Part shown: piece by piece, positions 10,801-23,792 of the stretch
Layout: each line of letters begins with the position of its first letter
How positions within the stretch are numbered: the stretch's first letter is position 1
Source of the DNA: Siphonodentalium dalli
Lineage: Eukaryota > Mollusca > Scaphopoda > Gadilida > Siphonodentaliidae
Direction: 5' to 3'
NCBI GenBank assembly: GCA_032622095.1
Contig: CP136069.1
Location: forward strand, 64,691,319-64,755,318
Length of the DNA stretch: 64,000 bases
Made by a program: the position numbers and the translations under genes
Notes under the pieces: generated by a model
What the model was told of the DNA's origin: nothing
Seen by the model: the letters and a program-made list of their open reading frames with translations, nothing else
The model's database searches: none

Positions 10801-13800
10801 AATGCTAGTCTAATATATACTAAATAGTAAAATAGAAGTTTGAACTTGTTTTCTGCTGATAAAAGTAGTGTTTTTATCGACGGGACGATGACACCTCCAT
10901 TCTTGAAAAATCTCCATTCCGCCGAACGAAAATCTTCGAAAATCTTAACAGAAAAACTAGCATTATGTTCACATTTTCATGTTTGGGTGACGGATTTTTG
11001 CAGAAAATGCTAGTCTAATATATACTAAATAGTAAAATAGAAGTTTGAACTTGTTTTCTGCTGATAAAAGTAGTGTTTTTATCGACGGGACGATGACACC
11101 TCCATTCTTGAAAAATCTCCATTCCGCCGAACGAAAATCTTCGAAAATCTTAACAGAAAAACTAGCATTATGTTCACATTTTCATGCTTGGGTGACGGAT
11201 TTTTGCAGAAAATGCTAGTCTAATATATACTAAATAGTAAAATAGAAGTTTGAACTTGTTTTCTGATGGTAAAAGTAGTGTTTTTATCGACGGGACGATG
11301 ACACCTCCATTCTTGAAAAATCTCCATTCCGCCGAACGAAAATCGTCGAAAATCTTAACAGAAAAACTAGTATTATGTTCACATTTTCATGTTTGGGTGA
11401 CGGATTTTTGCAGAAAATGTTTGTCTAATATATACTAAATAGTAAAATAGAAGTTTGAACTTGTTTTCTGCTGATAAAAGTAGTGTTTTTATCGGCGGGA
11501 CGATGACATCCGCATTCTTGAAAAATCTGCATTCCGCCGAACGAAAATCTTCGAAAATCTTAACAGAAAAACTAGCATTATGTTCACATTTTCATGTTTG
11601 GGTGACGGATTTTTGCAGAAAATGCTAGTCTAATATATACTAAATAGTAAAATAGAAGTTTGAACTTGTTTTCTGATGGTAAAAGTGGTGTTTTTATCGA
11701 CGGGACGATGACACCTCCATTCTTGAAAAATCTGCATTCCGCCGAACGAAAATCTTCGAAAATCTTAACAGAAAAACTAGCATTATGTTCACATTTTCAT
11801 GTTTGGGTGACGGATTTTTGCAGAAAATGCTAGTCTAATATATACTAAATAGTAAAATAGAAGTTTGAACTTGTTTTCTGATGGTAAAAGTGGTGTTTTT
11901 ATCGACGGGACGATGACACCTCCATTCTTGAAAAATCGGCATTCCGCCGAACGAAAATCTTCGAAAATCTTAACAGAAAAACTAGCATTATGTTCACATT
12001 TTCATGTTTGGGTGACGGATTTTTGCAGAAAATGCTAGTCTAATATATACTAAATAGTAAAATAGAAGTTTGAACTTGTTTTCTGATGGTAAAAGTGGTG
12101 TTTTTATCGACGGGACGATGTCACCTCCATTCTTGAAAAATCTGCATTCCGTCGAACGAAAATCTTCGAAAATCTTAACAGAAAAACTAGCATTATGGTC
12201 ACATTTTCATGTTTGGGTGACGGATTTTTGCAGAAAATGTTAGTCTAATATATACTAAATAGTAAAATAGAAGTTTGAACTTGTTTTCTGCTGATAAAAG
12301 TAGTGTTTTTATCGACGGGACGATGACACCTCCATTCTTGAAAAATCTCCATTCCGCCGAACGAAAATCTTCGAAAATCTTAACAGAAAAACTAGCATTA
12401 TGTTCACATTTTCATGCTTGGGTGACGGATTTTTGCAGAAAATGCTAGTCTAATATATACTAAATAGTAAAATAGAAGTTTGAACTTGTTTTCTGATGGT
12501 AAAAGTAGTGTTTTTATCGACGGGACGATGACACCTCCATTCTTGAAAAATCTCCATTCCGCCGAACGAAAATCGTCGAAAATCTTAACAGAAAAACTAG
12601 TATTATGTTCACATTTTCATGTTTGGGTGACGGATTTTTGCAGAAAATGTTTGTCTAATATATACTAAATAGTAAAATAGAAGTTTGAACTTGTTTTCTG
12701 CTGATAAAAGTAGTGTTTTTATCGGCGGGACGATGACATCCGCATTCTTGAAAAATCTGCATTCCGCCGAACGAAAATCTTCGAAAATCTTAACAGAAAA
12801 ACTAGCATTATGTTCACATTTTCATGTTTGGGTGACGGATTTTTGCAGAAAATGCTAGTCTAATATATACTAAATAGTAAAATAGAAGTTTGAACTTGTT
12901 TTCTGATGGTAAAAGTGGTGTTTTTATCGACGGGACGATGACACCTCCATTCTTGAAAAATCGGCATTCCGCCGAACGAAAATCTTCGAAAATCTTAACA
13001 GAAAAACTAGCATTATGTTCACATTTTCATGTTTGGGTGACGGATTTTTGCAGAAAATGCTAGTCTAATATATACTAAATAGTAAAATAGAAGTTTGAAC
13101 TTGTTTTCTGCTGATAAAAGTAGTGTTTTTATCGACGGGACGATGACACCTCCATTCTTGAAAAATCTCCATTCCGCCGAACGAAAATCTTCGAAAATCT
13201 TAACAGAAAAACTAGCATTATGTTCACATTTTCATGTTTGGGTGACGGATTTTTGCAGAAAATGCTAGTCTAATATATACTAAATAGTAAAATAGAAGTT
13301 TGAACTTGTTTTCTGCTGATAAAAGTAGTGTTTTTATCGACGGGACGATGACACCTCCATTCTTGAAAAATCTCCATTCCGCCGAACGAAAATCTTCGAA
13401 AATCTTAACAGAAAAACTAGCATTATGTTCACATTTTCATGTTTGGGTGACGGATTTTTGCAGAAAATGCTAGTCTAATATATACTAAATAGTAAAATAG
13501 AAGTTTGAACTTGTTTTCTGCTGATAAAAGTAGTGTTTTTATCGACGGGACGATGACACCTCCATTCTTGAAAAATCTCCATTCCGCCGAACGAAAATCT
13601 TCGAAAATCTTAACAGAAAAACTAGCATTATGTTCACATTTTCATGCTTGGGTGACGGATTTTTGCAGAAAATGCTAGTCTAATATATACTAAATAGTAA
13701 AATAGAAGTTTGAACTTGTTTTCTGATGGTAAAAGTAGTGTTTTTATCGACGGGACGATGACACCTCCATTCTTGAAAAATCTCCATTCCGCCGAACGAA

Positions 13801-16800
13801 AATCGTCGAAAATCTTAACAGAAAAACTAGTATTATGTTCACATTTTCATGTTTGGGTGACGGATTTTTGCAGAAAATGTTTGTCTAATATATACTAAAT
13901 AGTAAAATAGAAGTTTGAACTTGTTTTCTGCTGATAAAAGTAGTGTTTTTATCGGCGGGACGATGACATCCGCATTCTTGAAAAATCTGCATTCCGCCGA
14001 ACGAAAATCTTCGAAAATCTTAACAGAAAAACTAGCATTATGTTCACATTTTCATGTTTGGGTGACGGATTTTTGCAGAAAATGCTAGTCTAATATATAC
14101 TAAATAGTAAAATAGAAGTTTGAACTTGTTTTCTGATGGTAAAAGTGGTGTTTTTATCGACGGGACGATGACACCTCCATTCTTGAAAAATCTGCATTCC
14201 GCCGAACGAAAATCTTCGAAAATCTTAACAGAAAAACTAGCATTATGTTCACATTTTCATGTTTGGGTGACGGATTTTTGCAGAAAATGCTAGTCTAATA
14301 TATACTAAATAGTAAAATAGAAGTTTGAACTTGTTTTCTGATGGTAAAAGTGGTGTTTTTATCGACGGGACGATGACACCTCCATTCTTGAAAAATCGGC
14401 ATTCCGCCGAACGAAAATCTTCGAAAATCTTAACAGAAAAACTAGCATTATGTTCACATTTTCATGTTTGGGTGACGGATTTTTGCAGAAAATGCTAGTC
14501 TAATATATACTAAATAGTAAAATAGAAGTTTGAACTTGTTTTCTGATGGTAAAAGTGGTGTTTTTATCGACGGGACGATGTCACCTCCATTCTTGAAAAA
14601 TCTGCATTCCGTCGAACGAAAATCTTCGAAAATCTTAACAGAAAAACTAGCATTATGTTCACATTTTCATGTTTGGGTGACGGATTTTTGCAGAAAATGT
14701 TAGTCTAATATATACTAAATAGTAAAATAGAAGTTTGAACTTGTTTTCTGATGGTAAAAGTAGTGTTTTTATCGACGGGACGATGACACCTCCATTCTTG
14801 AAAAATCGGCATTCCGCCGAACGAAAATCTTCGAAAATCTTAACAGAAAAACTAGCATTATGTTCACATTTTCATGTTTGGGTGACGGATTTTTGCAGAA
14901 AATGCTAGTCTAATATATACTAAATAGTAAAATAGAAGTTTGAACTTGTTTTCTGCTGATAAAAGTAGTGTTTTTATCGACGGGACGATGACACCTCCAT
15001 TCTTGAAAAATCTCCATTCCGCCGAACCAAAATCTTCGAAAATCTTAACAGAAAAACTAGCATTATGTTCACATTTTCATGTTTGGGTGACGGATTTTTG
15101 CAGAAAATGCTAGTCTAATATATACTAAATAGTAAAATAGAAGTTTGAACTTGTTTTCTGCTGATAAAAGTAGTGTTTTTATCGACGGGGACGATGACAC
15201 CTCCATTCTTGAAAAATCTCCATTCCGCCGAACGAAAATCTTCGAAAATCTTAACAGAAAAAACTAGCATTATGTTCACATTTTCATGTTTGGGTGACGG
15301 ATTTTTGCAGAAAATGCTAGTCTAATATATACTAAATAGTAAAATAGAAGTTTGAACTTGTTTTCTGCTGATAAAAGTAGTGTTTTTATCGACGGGACGA
15401 TGTCACCTCCATTCATGAAAAATCTGCATTCCGTCGAACGAAAATCTTCGAAAATCTTAACAGAAAAACTAGCATTATGTTCACATTTTCATGTTTGGGT
15501 GACGGATTTTTGCAGAAAATGTTTGTCTAATATATACTAAATAGTAAAATAGAAGTTTGAACTTGTTTTCTGCTGATAAAAGTAGTGTTTTTATCGGCGG
15601 GACGATGACATCCGCATTCTTGAAAAATCTGCATTCCGCCGAACGAAAATCTTCGAAAATCTTAACAGAAAAACTAGCATTATGTTCACATTTTCATGTT
15701 TGGGTGACGGATTTTTGCAGAAAATGCTAGTCTAATATATACTAAATAGTAAAATAGAAGTTTGAACTTGTTTTCTGATGGTAAAAGTGGTGTTTTTATC
15801 GACGGGACGATGACACCTCCATTCTTGAAAAATCTGCATTCCGCCGAACGAAAATCTTCGAAAATCTTAACAGAAAAACTAGCATTATGTTCACATTTTC
15901 ATGTTTGGGGTGACGGATTTTTGCAGAAAATGCTAGTCTAATATATACTAAATAGTAAAATAGAAGTTTGAACTTGTTTTCTGATGGTAAAAGTGGTGTT
16001 TTTATCGACGGGACGATGTCACCTCCATTCTTGAAAAATCGGCATTCCGTCGAACGAAAATCTTCGAAAATCTTAACAGAAAAAATAGCATTATGTTCAC
16101 ATTTTCATGTTTGGGTGACGGATTTTTGCAGAAAATGTTTGTCTAATATATACTAAATAGTAAAATAGAAGTTTGAACTTGTTTTCTGCTGATAAAAGTA
16201 GTGTTTTTATCGGCGGGACGATGACATCCGCATTCTTGAAAAATCTGCATTCCGCCGAACGAAAATCTTCGAAAATCTTAACAGAAAAACAGCATTATGT
16301 TCACATTTTCATGTTTGGGTGACGGATTTTTGCAGAAAATGCTAGTCTAATATATACTAAATAGTAAAATAGAAGTTTGAACTTGTTTTCTGATGGTAAA
16401 AGTGGTGTTTTTATCGACGGGACGATGTCACCTCCATTCTTGAAAAATCTGCATTCCGTCGAACGAAAATCTTCGAAAATCTTAACAGAAAAACTAGCAT
16501 TATGTTCACATTTTCATGTTTGGGTGACGGATTTTTGCAGAAAATGTTAGTCTAATATATACTAAATAGTAAAATAGAAGTTTGAACTTGTTTTCTGATG
16601 GTAAAAAGTAGTGTTTTTATCGACGGACGATGACAACCTCCATTCTTGAAAAATCGGCATTCCGCCGAACGAAAATCTTCGAAAAATCTTAACAGAAAAA
16701 CTAGCATTATGTTCACATTTTCATGTTTGGGTGACGGATTTTTGCAGAAAATGCTAGTCTAATATATACTAAATAGTAAAATAGAAGTTTGAACTTGTTT

Positions 16801-19800
16801 TCTGCTGATAAAAGTAGTGTTTTTATCGACGGGACGATGACACCTCCATTCTTGAAAAATCTCCATTCCGCCGAACGAAAATCTTCGAAAATCTTAACAG
16901 AAAAACTAGCATTATGTTCACATTTTCATGTTTGGGTGACGGATTTTTGCAGAAAATGCTAGTCTAATATATACTAAATAGTAAAATAGAAGTTTGAACT
17001 TGTTTTCTGCTGATAAAAGTAGTGTTTTTATCGACGGGACGATGACACCTCCATTCTTGAAAAATCTCCATTCCGCCGAACGAAAATCTTCGAAAATCTT
17101 AACAGAAAAACTAGCATTATGTTCACATTTTCATGTTTGGGTGACGGATTTTTGCAGAAAATGCTAGTCTAATATATACTAAATAGTAAAATAGAAGTTT
17201 GAACTTGTTTTCTGCTGATAAAAGTAGTGTTTTTATCGACGGGACGATGACACCTCCATTCTTGAAAAATCTCCATTCCGCCGAACGAAAATCTTCGAAA
17301 ATCTTAACAGAAAAACTAGCATTATGTTCACATTTTCATGCTTGGGTGACGGATTTTTGCAGAAAATGCTAGTCTAATATATACTAAATAGTAAAATAGA
17401 AGTTTGAACTTGTTTTCTGATGGTAAAAGTAGTGTTTTTATCGACGGGACGATGACACCTCCATTCTTGAAAAATCTCCATTCCGCCGAACGAAAATCTT
17501 CGAAAATCTTAACAGAAAAACTAGCATTATGTTCACATTTTCATGTTTGGGTGACGGATTTTTGCAGAAAATGTTAGTCTAATATATACTAAATAGTAAA
17601 ATAGAAGTTTGAACTTGTTTTCTGATGGTAAAAGTAGTGTTTTTATCGACGGGACGATGACACCTCCATTCTTGAAAAATCGGCATTCCGCCGAACGAAA
17701 ATCTTCGAAAATCTTAACAGAAAAACTAGCATTATGTTCACATTTTCATGTTTGGGTGACGGATTTTTGCAGAAAATGCTAGTCTAATATATACTAAATA
17801 GTAAAATAGAAGTTTGAACTTGTTTTCTGCTGATAAAAGTAGTGTTTTTATCGACGGGACGATGACACCTCCATTCTTGAAAAATCTCCATTCCGCCGAA
17901 CCAAAATCTTCGAAAATCTTAACAGAAAAACTAGCATTATGTTCACATTTTCATGTTTGGGTGACGGATTTTTGCAGAAAATGCTAGTCTAATATATACT
18001 AAATAGTAAAATAGAAGTTTGAACTTGTTTTCTGCTGATAAAAGTAGTGTTTTTATCGACGGGACGATGACACCTCCATTCTTGAAAAATCTCCATTCCG
18101 CCGAACGAAAATCTTCGAAAATCTTAACAGAAAAACTAGCATTATGTTCACATTTTCATGTTTGGGTGACGGATTTTTGCAGAAAATGCTAGTCTAATAT
18201 ATACTAAATAGTAAAATAGAAGTTTGAACTTGTTTTCTGCTGATAAAAGTAGTGTTTTTATCGACGGGACGATGTCACCTCCATTCATGAAAAATCTGCA
18301 TTCCGTCGAACGAAAATCTTCGAAAATCTTAACAGAAAAACTAGCATTATGTTCACATTTTCATGTTTGGGTGACGGATTTTTGCAGAAAATGTTTGTCT
18401 AATATATACTAAATAGTAAAATAGAAGTTTGAACTTGTTTTCTGCTGATAAAAGTAGTGTTTTTATCGGCGGGACGATGACATCCGCATTCTTGAAAAAT
18501 CTGCATTCCGCCGAACGAAAATCTTCGAAAATCTTAACAGAAAAACTAGCATTATGTTCACATTTTCATGTTTGGGTGACGGATTTTTGCAGAAAATGCT
18601 AGTCTAATATATACTAAATAGTAAAATAGAAGTTTGAACTTGTTTTCTGATGGTAAAAGTGGTGTTTTTATCGACGGGACGATGACACCTCCATTCTTGA
18701 AAAATCTGCATTCCGCCGAACGAAAATCTTCGAAAATCTTAACAGAAAAACTAGCATTATGTTCACATTTTCATGTTTGGGTGACGGATTTTTGCAGAAA
18801 ATGCTAGTCTAATATATACTAAATAGTAAAATAGAAGTTTGAACTTGTTTTCTGATGGTAAAAGTGGTGTTTTTATCGACGGGACGATGTCACCTCCATT
18901 CTTGAAAAATCGGCATTCCGTCGAACGAAAATCTTCGAAAATCTTAACAGAAAAAATAGCATTATGTTCACATTTTCATGTTTGGGTGACGGATTTTTGC
19001 AGAAAATGTTTGTCTAATATATACTAAATAGTAAAATAGAAGTTTGAACTTGTTTTCTGCTGATAAAAGTAGTGTTTTTATCGGCGGGACGATGACATCC
19101 GCATTCTTGAAAAATCTGCATTCCGCCGAACGAAAATCTTCGAAAATCTTAACAGAAAAACTAGCATTATGTTCACATTTTCATGTTTGGGTGACGGATT
19201 TTTGCAGAAAATGCTAGTCTAATATATACTAAATAGTAAAATAGAAGTTTGAACTTGTTTTCTGATGGTAAAAGTGGTGTTTTTATCGACGGGACGATGT
19301 CACCTCCATTCTTGAAAAATCTGCATTCCGTCGAACGAAAATCTTCGAAAATCTTAACAGAAAAACTAGCATTATGTTCACATTTTCATGTTTGGGTGAC
19401 GGATTTTTGCAGAAAATGTTAGTCTAATATATACTAAATAGTAAAATAGAAGTTTGAACTTGTTTTCTGCTGATAAAAGTAGTGTTTTTATCGACGGGAC
19501 GATGACACCTCCATTCTTGAAAAATCTCCATTCCGCCGAACCAAAATCTTCGAAAATCTTAACAGAAAAACTAGCATTATGTTCACATTTTCATGTTTGG
19601 GTGACGGATTTTTGCAGAAAATGCTAGTCTAATATATACTAAATAGTAAAATAGAAGTTTGAACTTGTTTTCTGCTGATAAAAGTAGTGTTTTTATCGAC
19701 GGGACGATGACACCTCCATTCTTGAAAAATCTCCATTCCGCCGAACGAAAATCTTCGAAAATCTTAACAGAAAAACTAGCATTATGTTCACATTTTCATG

Positions 19801-20986
19801 TTTGGGTGACGGATTTTTGCAGAAAATGCTAGTCTAATATATACTAAATAGTAAAATAGAAGTTTGAACTTGTTTTCTGCTGATAAAAGTAGTGTTTTTA
19901 TCGACGGGACGATGTCACCTCCATTCATGAAAAATCTGCATTCCGTCGAACGAAAATCTTCGAAAATCTTAACAGAAAAACTAGCATTATGTTCACATTT
20001 TCATGTTTGGGTGACGGATTTTTGCAGAAAATGTTTGTCTAATATATACTAAATAGTAAAATAGAAGTTTGAACTTGTTTTCTGCTGATAAAAGTAGTGT
20101 TTTTATCGGCGGGACGATGACATCCGCATTCTTGAAAAATCTGCATTCCGCCGAACGAAAATCTTCGAAAATCTTAACAGAAAAACTAGCATTATGTTCA
20201 CATTTTCATGTTTGGGTGACGGATTTTTGCAGAAAATGCTAGTCTAATATATACTAAATAGTAAAATAGAAGTTTGAACTTGTTTTCTGATGGTAAAAGT
20301 GGTGTTTTTATCGACGGGACGATGACACCTCCATTCTTGAAAAATCTGCATTCCGCCGAACGAAAATCTTCGAAAATCTTAACAGAAAAACTAGCATTAT
20401 GTTCACATTTTCATGTTTGGGTGACGGATTTTTGCAGAAAATGCTAGTCTAATATATACTAAATAGTAAAATAGAAGTTTGAACTTGTTTTCTGATGGTA
20501 AAAGTGGTGTTTTTATCGACGGGACGATGTCACCTCCATTCTTGAAAAATCGGCATTCCGTCGAACGAAAATCTTCGAAAATCTTAACAGAAAAAATAGC
20601 ATTATGTTCACATTTTCATGTTTGGGTGACGGATTTTTGCAGAAAATGTTTGTCTAATATATACTAAATAGTAAAATAGAAGTTTGAACTTGTTTTCTGC
20701 TGATAAAAGTAGTGTTTTTATCGGCGGGACGATGACATCCGCATTCTTGAAAAATCTGCATTCCGCCGAACGAAAATCTTCGAAAATCTTAACAGAAAAA
20801 CTAGCATTATGTTCACATTTTCATGTTTGGGTGACGGATTTTTGCAGAAAATGCTAGTCTAATATATACTAAATAGTAAAATAGAAGTTTGAACTTGTTT
20901 TCTGATGGTAAAAGTGGTGTTTTTATCGACGGGACGATGACACCTCCATTCTTGAAAAATCTGCATTCCGCCGAACGAAAATCTTC
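7896..20986 (+). repeat. Left satellite array, ~205-bp monomers, plus orientation
   Basis: About 64 head-to-tail monomers with phrases TTCATGTTTGGGTGACGG, TAATATATACTAAATAG, ATCGACGGGACGATGAC and CGCCGAACGAAAATC. Variant marks show higher-order repeats. A six-monomer unit of 1,230 bp recurs at about 8,790, 10,020, 11,250, 12,480 and 13,710. From about 15.35 kb other units of about 2.87 kb and 1.64 kb appear. A 62-codon frame seen in some monomers starts at TTG, and most copies end it early at TGCTAG, so it is not a gene. Each monomer contains GACGGGACGA, echoing the element's terminal motif. Confidence 0.95.
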
Positions 20987-21193
20987 TGCTTTTCAATAGT
21001 TACATGTAATAAACCGTGTAATTTATCAGTCGACAGGTATACAATGTGGAAATGTGCAGTCGCCGTAATCATTTTTATTAATCTGCGTAGTAGGTGGAGT
21101 ACACAAGGGATAATATTTGACCTGCAGAATACAATGTAACTAAGGATTACTTTAATATGAAATAAGATTATATAATGTTTGACTTTTATTTAG
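20987..21193. other. Start of the foldback spacer, no feature
   Basis: The satellite stops mid-monomer after CGAACGAAAATCTTC and is followed by single-copy-looking sequence. No coding frame was recognised before the splice acceptor at 21,192-21,193. Confidence 0.5.
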
Positions 21194-22453
21194 TTCCCGC
21201 TCGGCTATTTGTACAGTTACATCGTGGATGTACGTATCTCATCAAGACCCACTCTTTCGTTTCAGGTATGCCCGATTCTGATGGGTTACACAACCTTTAC
21301 ACCCAGACGGACCGACCAAATTGTACATTTGACAAAATGGGACAATGTTACCAGCATTGGTCTGGAAGGCGTTAAGAAGATGGGGAGGACGTTCGTTCAT
21401 CTTCTCGTCGCTCCCCGATCTCAAATTGACAGAATAATAAGAGGTAAGGAGATTTTTTAGATAATGTTTAAACATATACAATTATTCAACTTCAGCGAAT
21501 ATCATACGTTAAGATCTATACATGTACAAGGCATGTTGACAAGAGCAGGGACATGTACACACAAGCGAGGTCTATCTGATTAGATACATTATACTTGTTA
21601 ATTTGTTATGTAAACTCATACCTCGAGAGGTCCATCTTATTGGTCTCGTTACCTTCTTGTTGTTATACAAATATAAAATAAATTATAACAATTTATTGAG
21701 CGGTATATATATATCATACACGTACGCCCGTGTCTATAGGGAACGTGGCATCAGTACTATCCGATATCGCCATATTCTAACAAACAACATAAAGTGCAAA
21801 ACCATTCTACAATATGAACAGGGTTGTGACAGGAAGACATGTCACCTCCCGACAATCGACAATTTGACAAATTCCTCATGTATGTATATGTATAACTTTG
21901 TTTATATGGCATGTTTTCGATTGCAAACAACTTATTTAGTTACATGCTTTTGTCCAAAAAAAAATCCTTAAAGCGGTAGTCCATTTATTTCCGCTCCAAC
22001 AAAATCGGTGAAATAAATAGGATCAAATAGAAAAAAATAATCGTAATCGAGTCTTCAAATGGAGATCATACCATTCTAATGTAAACTTTCAGAAGTGAAG
22101 GTGAGGCCCCATTAAGTCAAGCGTTAGTCAATCAATGAAATGCCAAGATTTTGATAAAACAAATTATAAATTCAATCGAATTTATATTACATGAAAATAA
22201 ACGCACCACCGCTTTAATGGTCTGAATAACATAATTTTTAAGTAAAATTGTGCATATATCTTGTAATTTTAATGCAATAATTGGATCTTTTTCAGAACGA
22301 CAGACGGAAAACACCAACAAATACACGGGCGCTGTATACATGAAGCCAATGTCGTTCTCGGGGGTGCATCTGTACACCAACAGGCAACCACATACCTTGC
22401 TGTGCCCCGTGGACATAGCCCCCGGCCAGATCGGCAGTTATGAGCTTTTGTAG
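21194..22453 (+). pseudogene. Captured fragment of an unidentified gene: last two exons with intron
   Basis: Exon A, 21,194-21,443, follows a TTTATTTAG acceptor and is open throughout, with stretches such as QIVHLTKWDNVTSIG and RTFVHLLVAPRSQIDRII. It ends at a GAG|GTAAGG donor. The intron is about 850 bp. Exon B starts after CTTTTTCAG at 22,296, encodes ERQTENTNKYTGAVYMKP and onward, and stops with TAG at 22,451-22,453. The phase matches across the junction (one base plus two). A second possible acceptor at 21,265-21,266 would shorten exon A. AATAAA follows 57 bases after the stop. No upstream exon or start is visible, so this looks like the 3' end of a host gene carried in the spacer. The protein family was not recognised. 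It may be inert, or spliced onto an upstream transcript. Confidence 0.6.
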
Positions 22454-22509
22454 ACCTTGAACATATTTTGTACTTAACCTGTAATTAACCTGTACAATAT
22501 TAGATTCGA

Positions 22510-22515
22510 AATAAA
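22510..22515 (+). promoter_or_regulatory. Polyadenylation signal AATAAA of the captured gene
   Basis: AATAAA lies 57 bases after the TAG of exon B. It is followed by a T-rich stretch, in the right place for the 3' end of a normal animal mRNA. Confidence 0.6.
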
Positions 22516-22679
22516 TATTGTTTACACTAACACATTTTGTGTATATATCATATATGTTTGTTTGATAAATGTTAAATAAAATATATCAATATCATTGTAC
22601 CTGGATAGTTGAATTATAAAAATCATACACCAAGCCTGTTTTATAAGGAAGCGTATTGGTGTCATCTATGTAGGAAAAA

Positions 22680-22750
22680 TAAATCCTAATTAGGACATAA
22701 TTATCTCCTAATTAGGACTTAGTATCTCCTAATTGGGACATAGTATCGCA
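22680..22750 (+). repeat. Short tandem CCTAATTAGGAC-type repeat
   Basis: Three successive copies of a phrase like TCCTAATTAGGACATA, each containing the palindrome CTAATTAG, spaced about 20-26 bases apart. Confidence 0.65.
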
Positions 22751-23792
22751 GAAACGGTAAAGTTACTATAGTCCGGGAGCTAATAGGGGTACCCTTGCAC
22801 CCCCCTGGGACTTAACTTCACCCCACTCGTTTTGTTCCTTTTGTCCTTCAACTTTTAAGCAATGTTAACACGAAAAAAAGTGGCCGTGTAGACTCCAGAC
22901 AAGATGGCGTCCATCATGGCCGCCGTTTTTAAGCCCAGACCCTAAGTCAGTTTTATGCAAATTATAGCGAGAAAATCTTGTAAAATGTATACAAATGTAT
23001 ATATTTTCGTGAAGCTGAGACATATTGACACATTTTGAGCCAAAATTGAAACTCACCATCCAAGATGGCCGCCAAAATCGCCACCGGAAGTTGCAAATAT
23101 AACATTTTTTCACAAATATCTTCTAGATCAATTCATGCTGTTTGGAACTGGTTGAGTAATGCAACTTTATTTTGTGTTTTGTATATTAACTGATCATTGG
23201 AGCAACGAAATATGCAATTATTGGGATCCTAACCCCTTCCGATCCCTCAAATTAGATTTTACAGAATGCGGTATAAAATTTCACAAAAAATCACAATTGG
23301 GATTCTAGTCATATTTCAACAAGAAATGAACAGAAGTTTGTGAGGCATATCATTAACTATTTAATATTCCAAATCACTGGAACCAAAATGCTTACTTTGG
23401 CTCAAAATGGCTGCCAATATGGCCGCCAAAATATGGAAAATGGCAAATATTACACCAGCGTGTCCTCCAATCGCTTACAAGTTGTGGTTGATGTATAAAA
23501 TTGGCTATTCTGCATTCTATACATTGAATACTAACATGTCTGATGCACCATGGTTAATTGTTACTATTGTCACCCCTGACATCGTCGAAAATATTGGATT
23601 TTTCTCTCAAAAACTTGACATAAACATTGGCAAAAATTCACTTTTCAGGTTTGGACCATTTTTTCAGGTAAAATATAACTATCTTTGGATTGAAAGGTGT
23701 TTATTGTTTTGGTCTATTTTAAATGTGTCACACTACAGTGTTTATAGACTGAATTGCTCAAGATGGCTTCCAAAATGGCAACCAAATTTGTA
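22751..23792. repeat. Repeat region with AAGATGGCCGCCA cores
   Basis: Phrases such as AAGATGGCGTCCATCATGGC (near 22,901), AAGATGGCCGCCAAAAT (near 23,063), AATGGCTGCCAATATGGCCG (near 23,406) and AAGATGGCTTCCAAAATGG (near 23,761) recur at irregular spacing in diverged sequence. This core is common in bivalve interspersed repeats. The open frame at 23,407-23,793 runs through this repeat and is not supported as a gene. Confidence 0.5.

Noticed and set aside
8790-20667. Recurrent 62-codon plus-strand frame in the satellite (and one minus-strand copy at 29,838-30,026)
   Set aside because: It starts at TTG, exists only in monomers where TGCTAG has changed, and has no start context. It is a by-product of the repeat.
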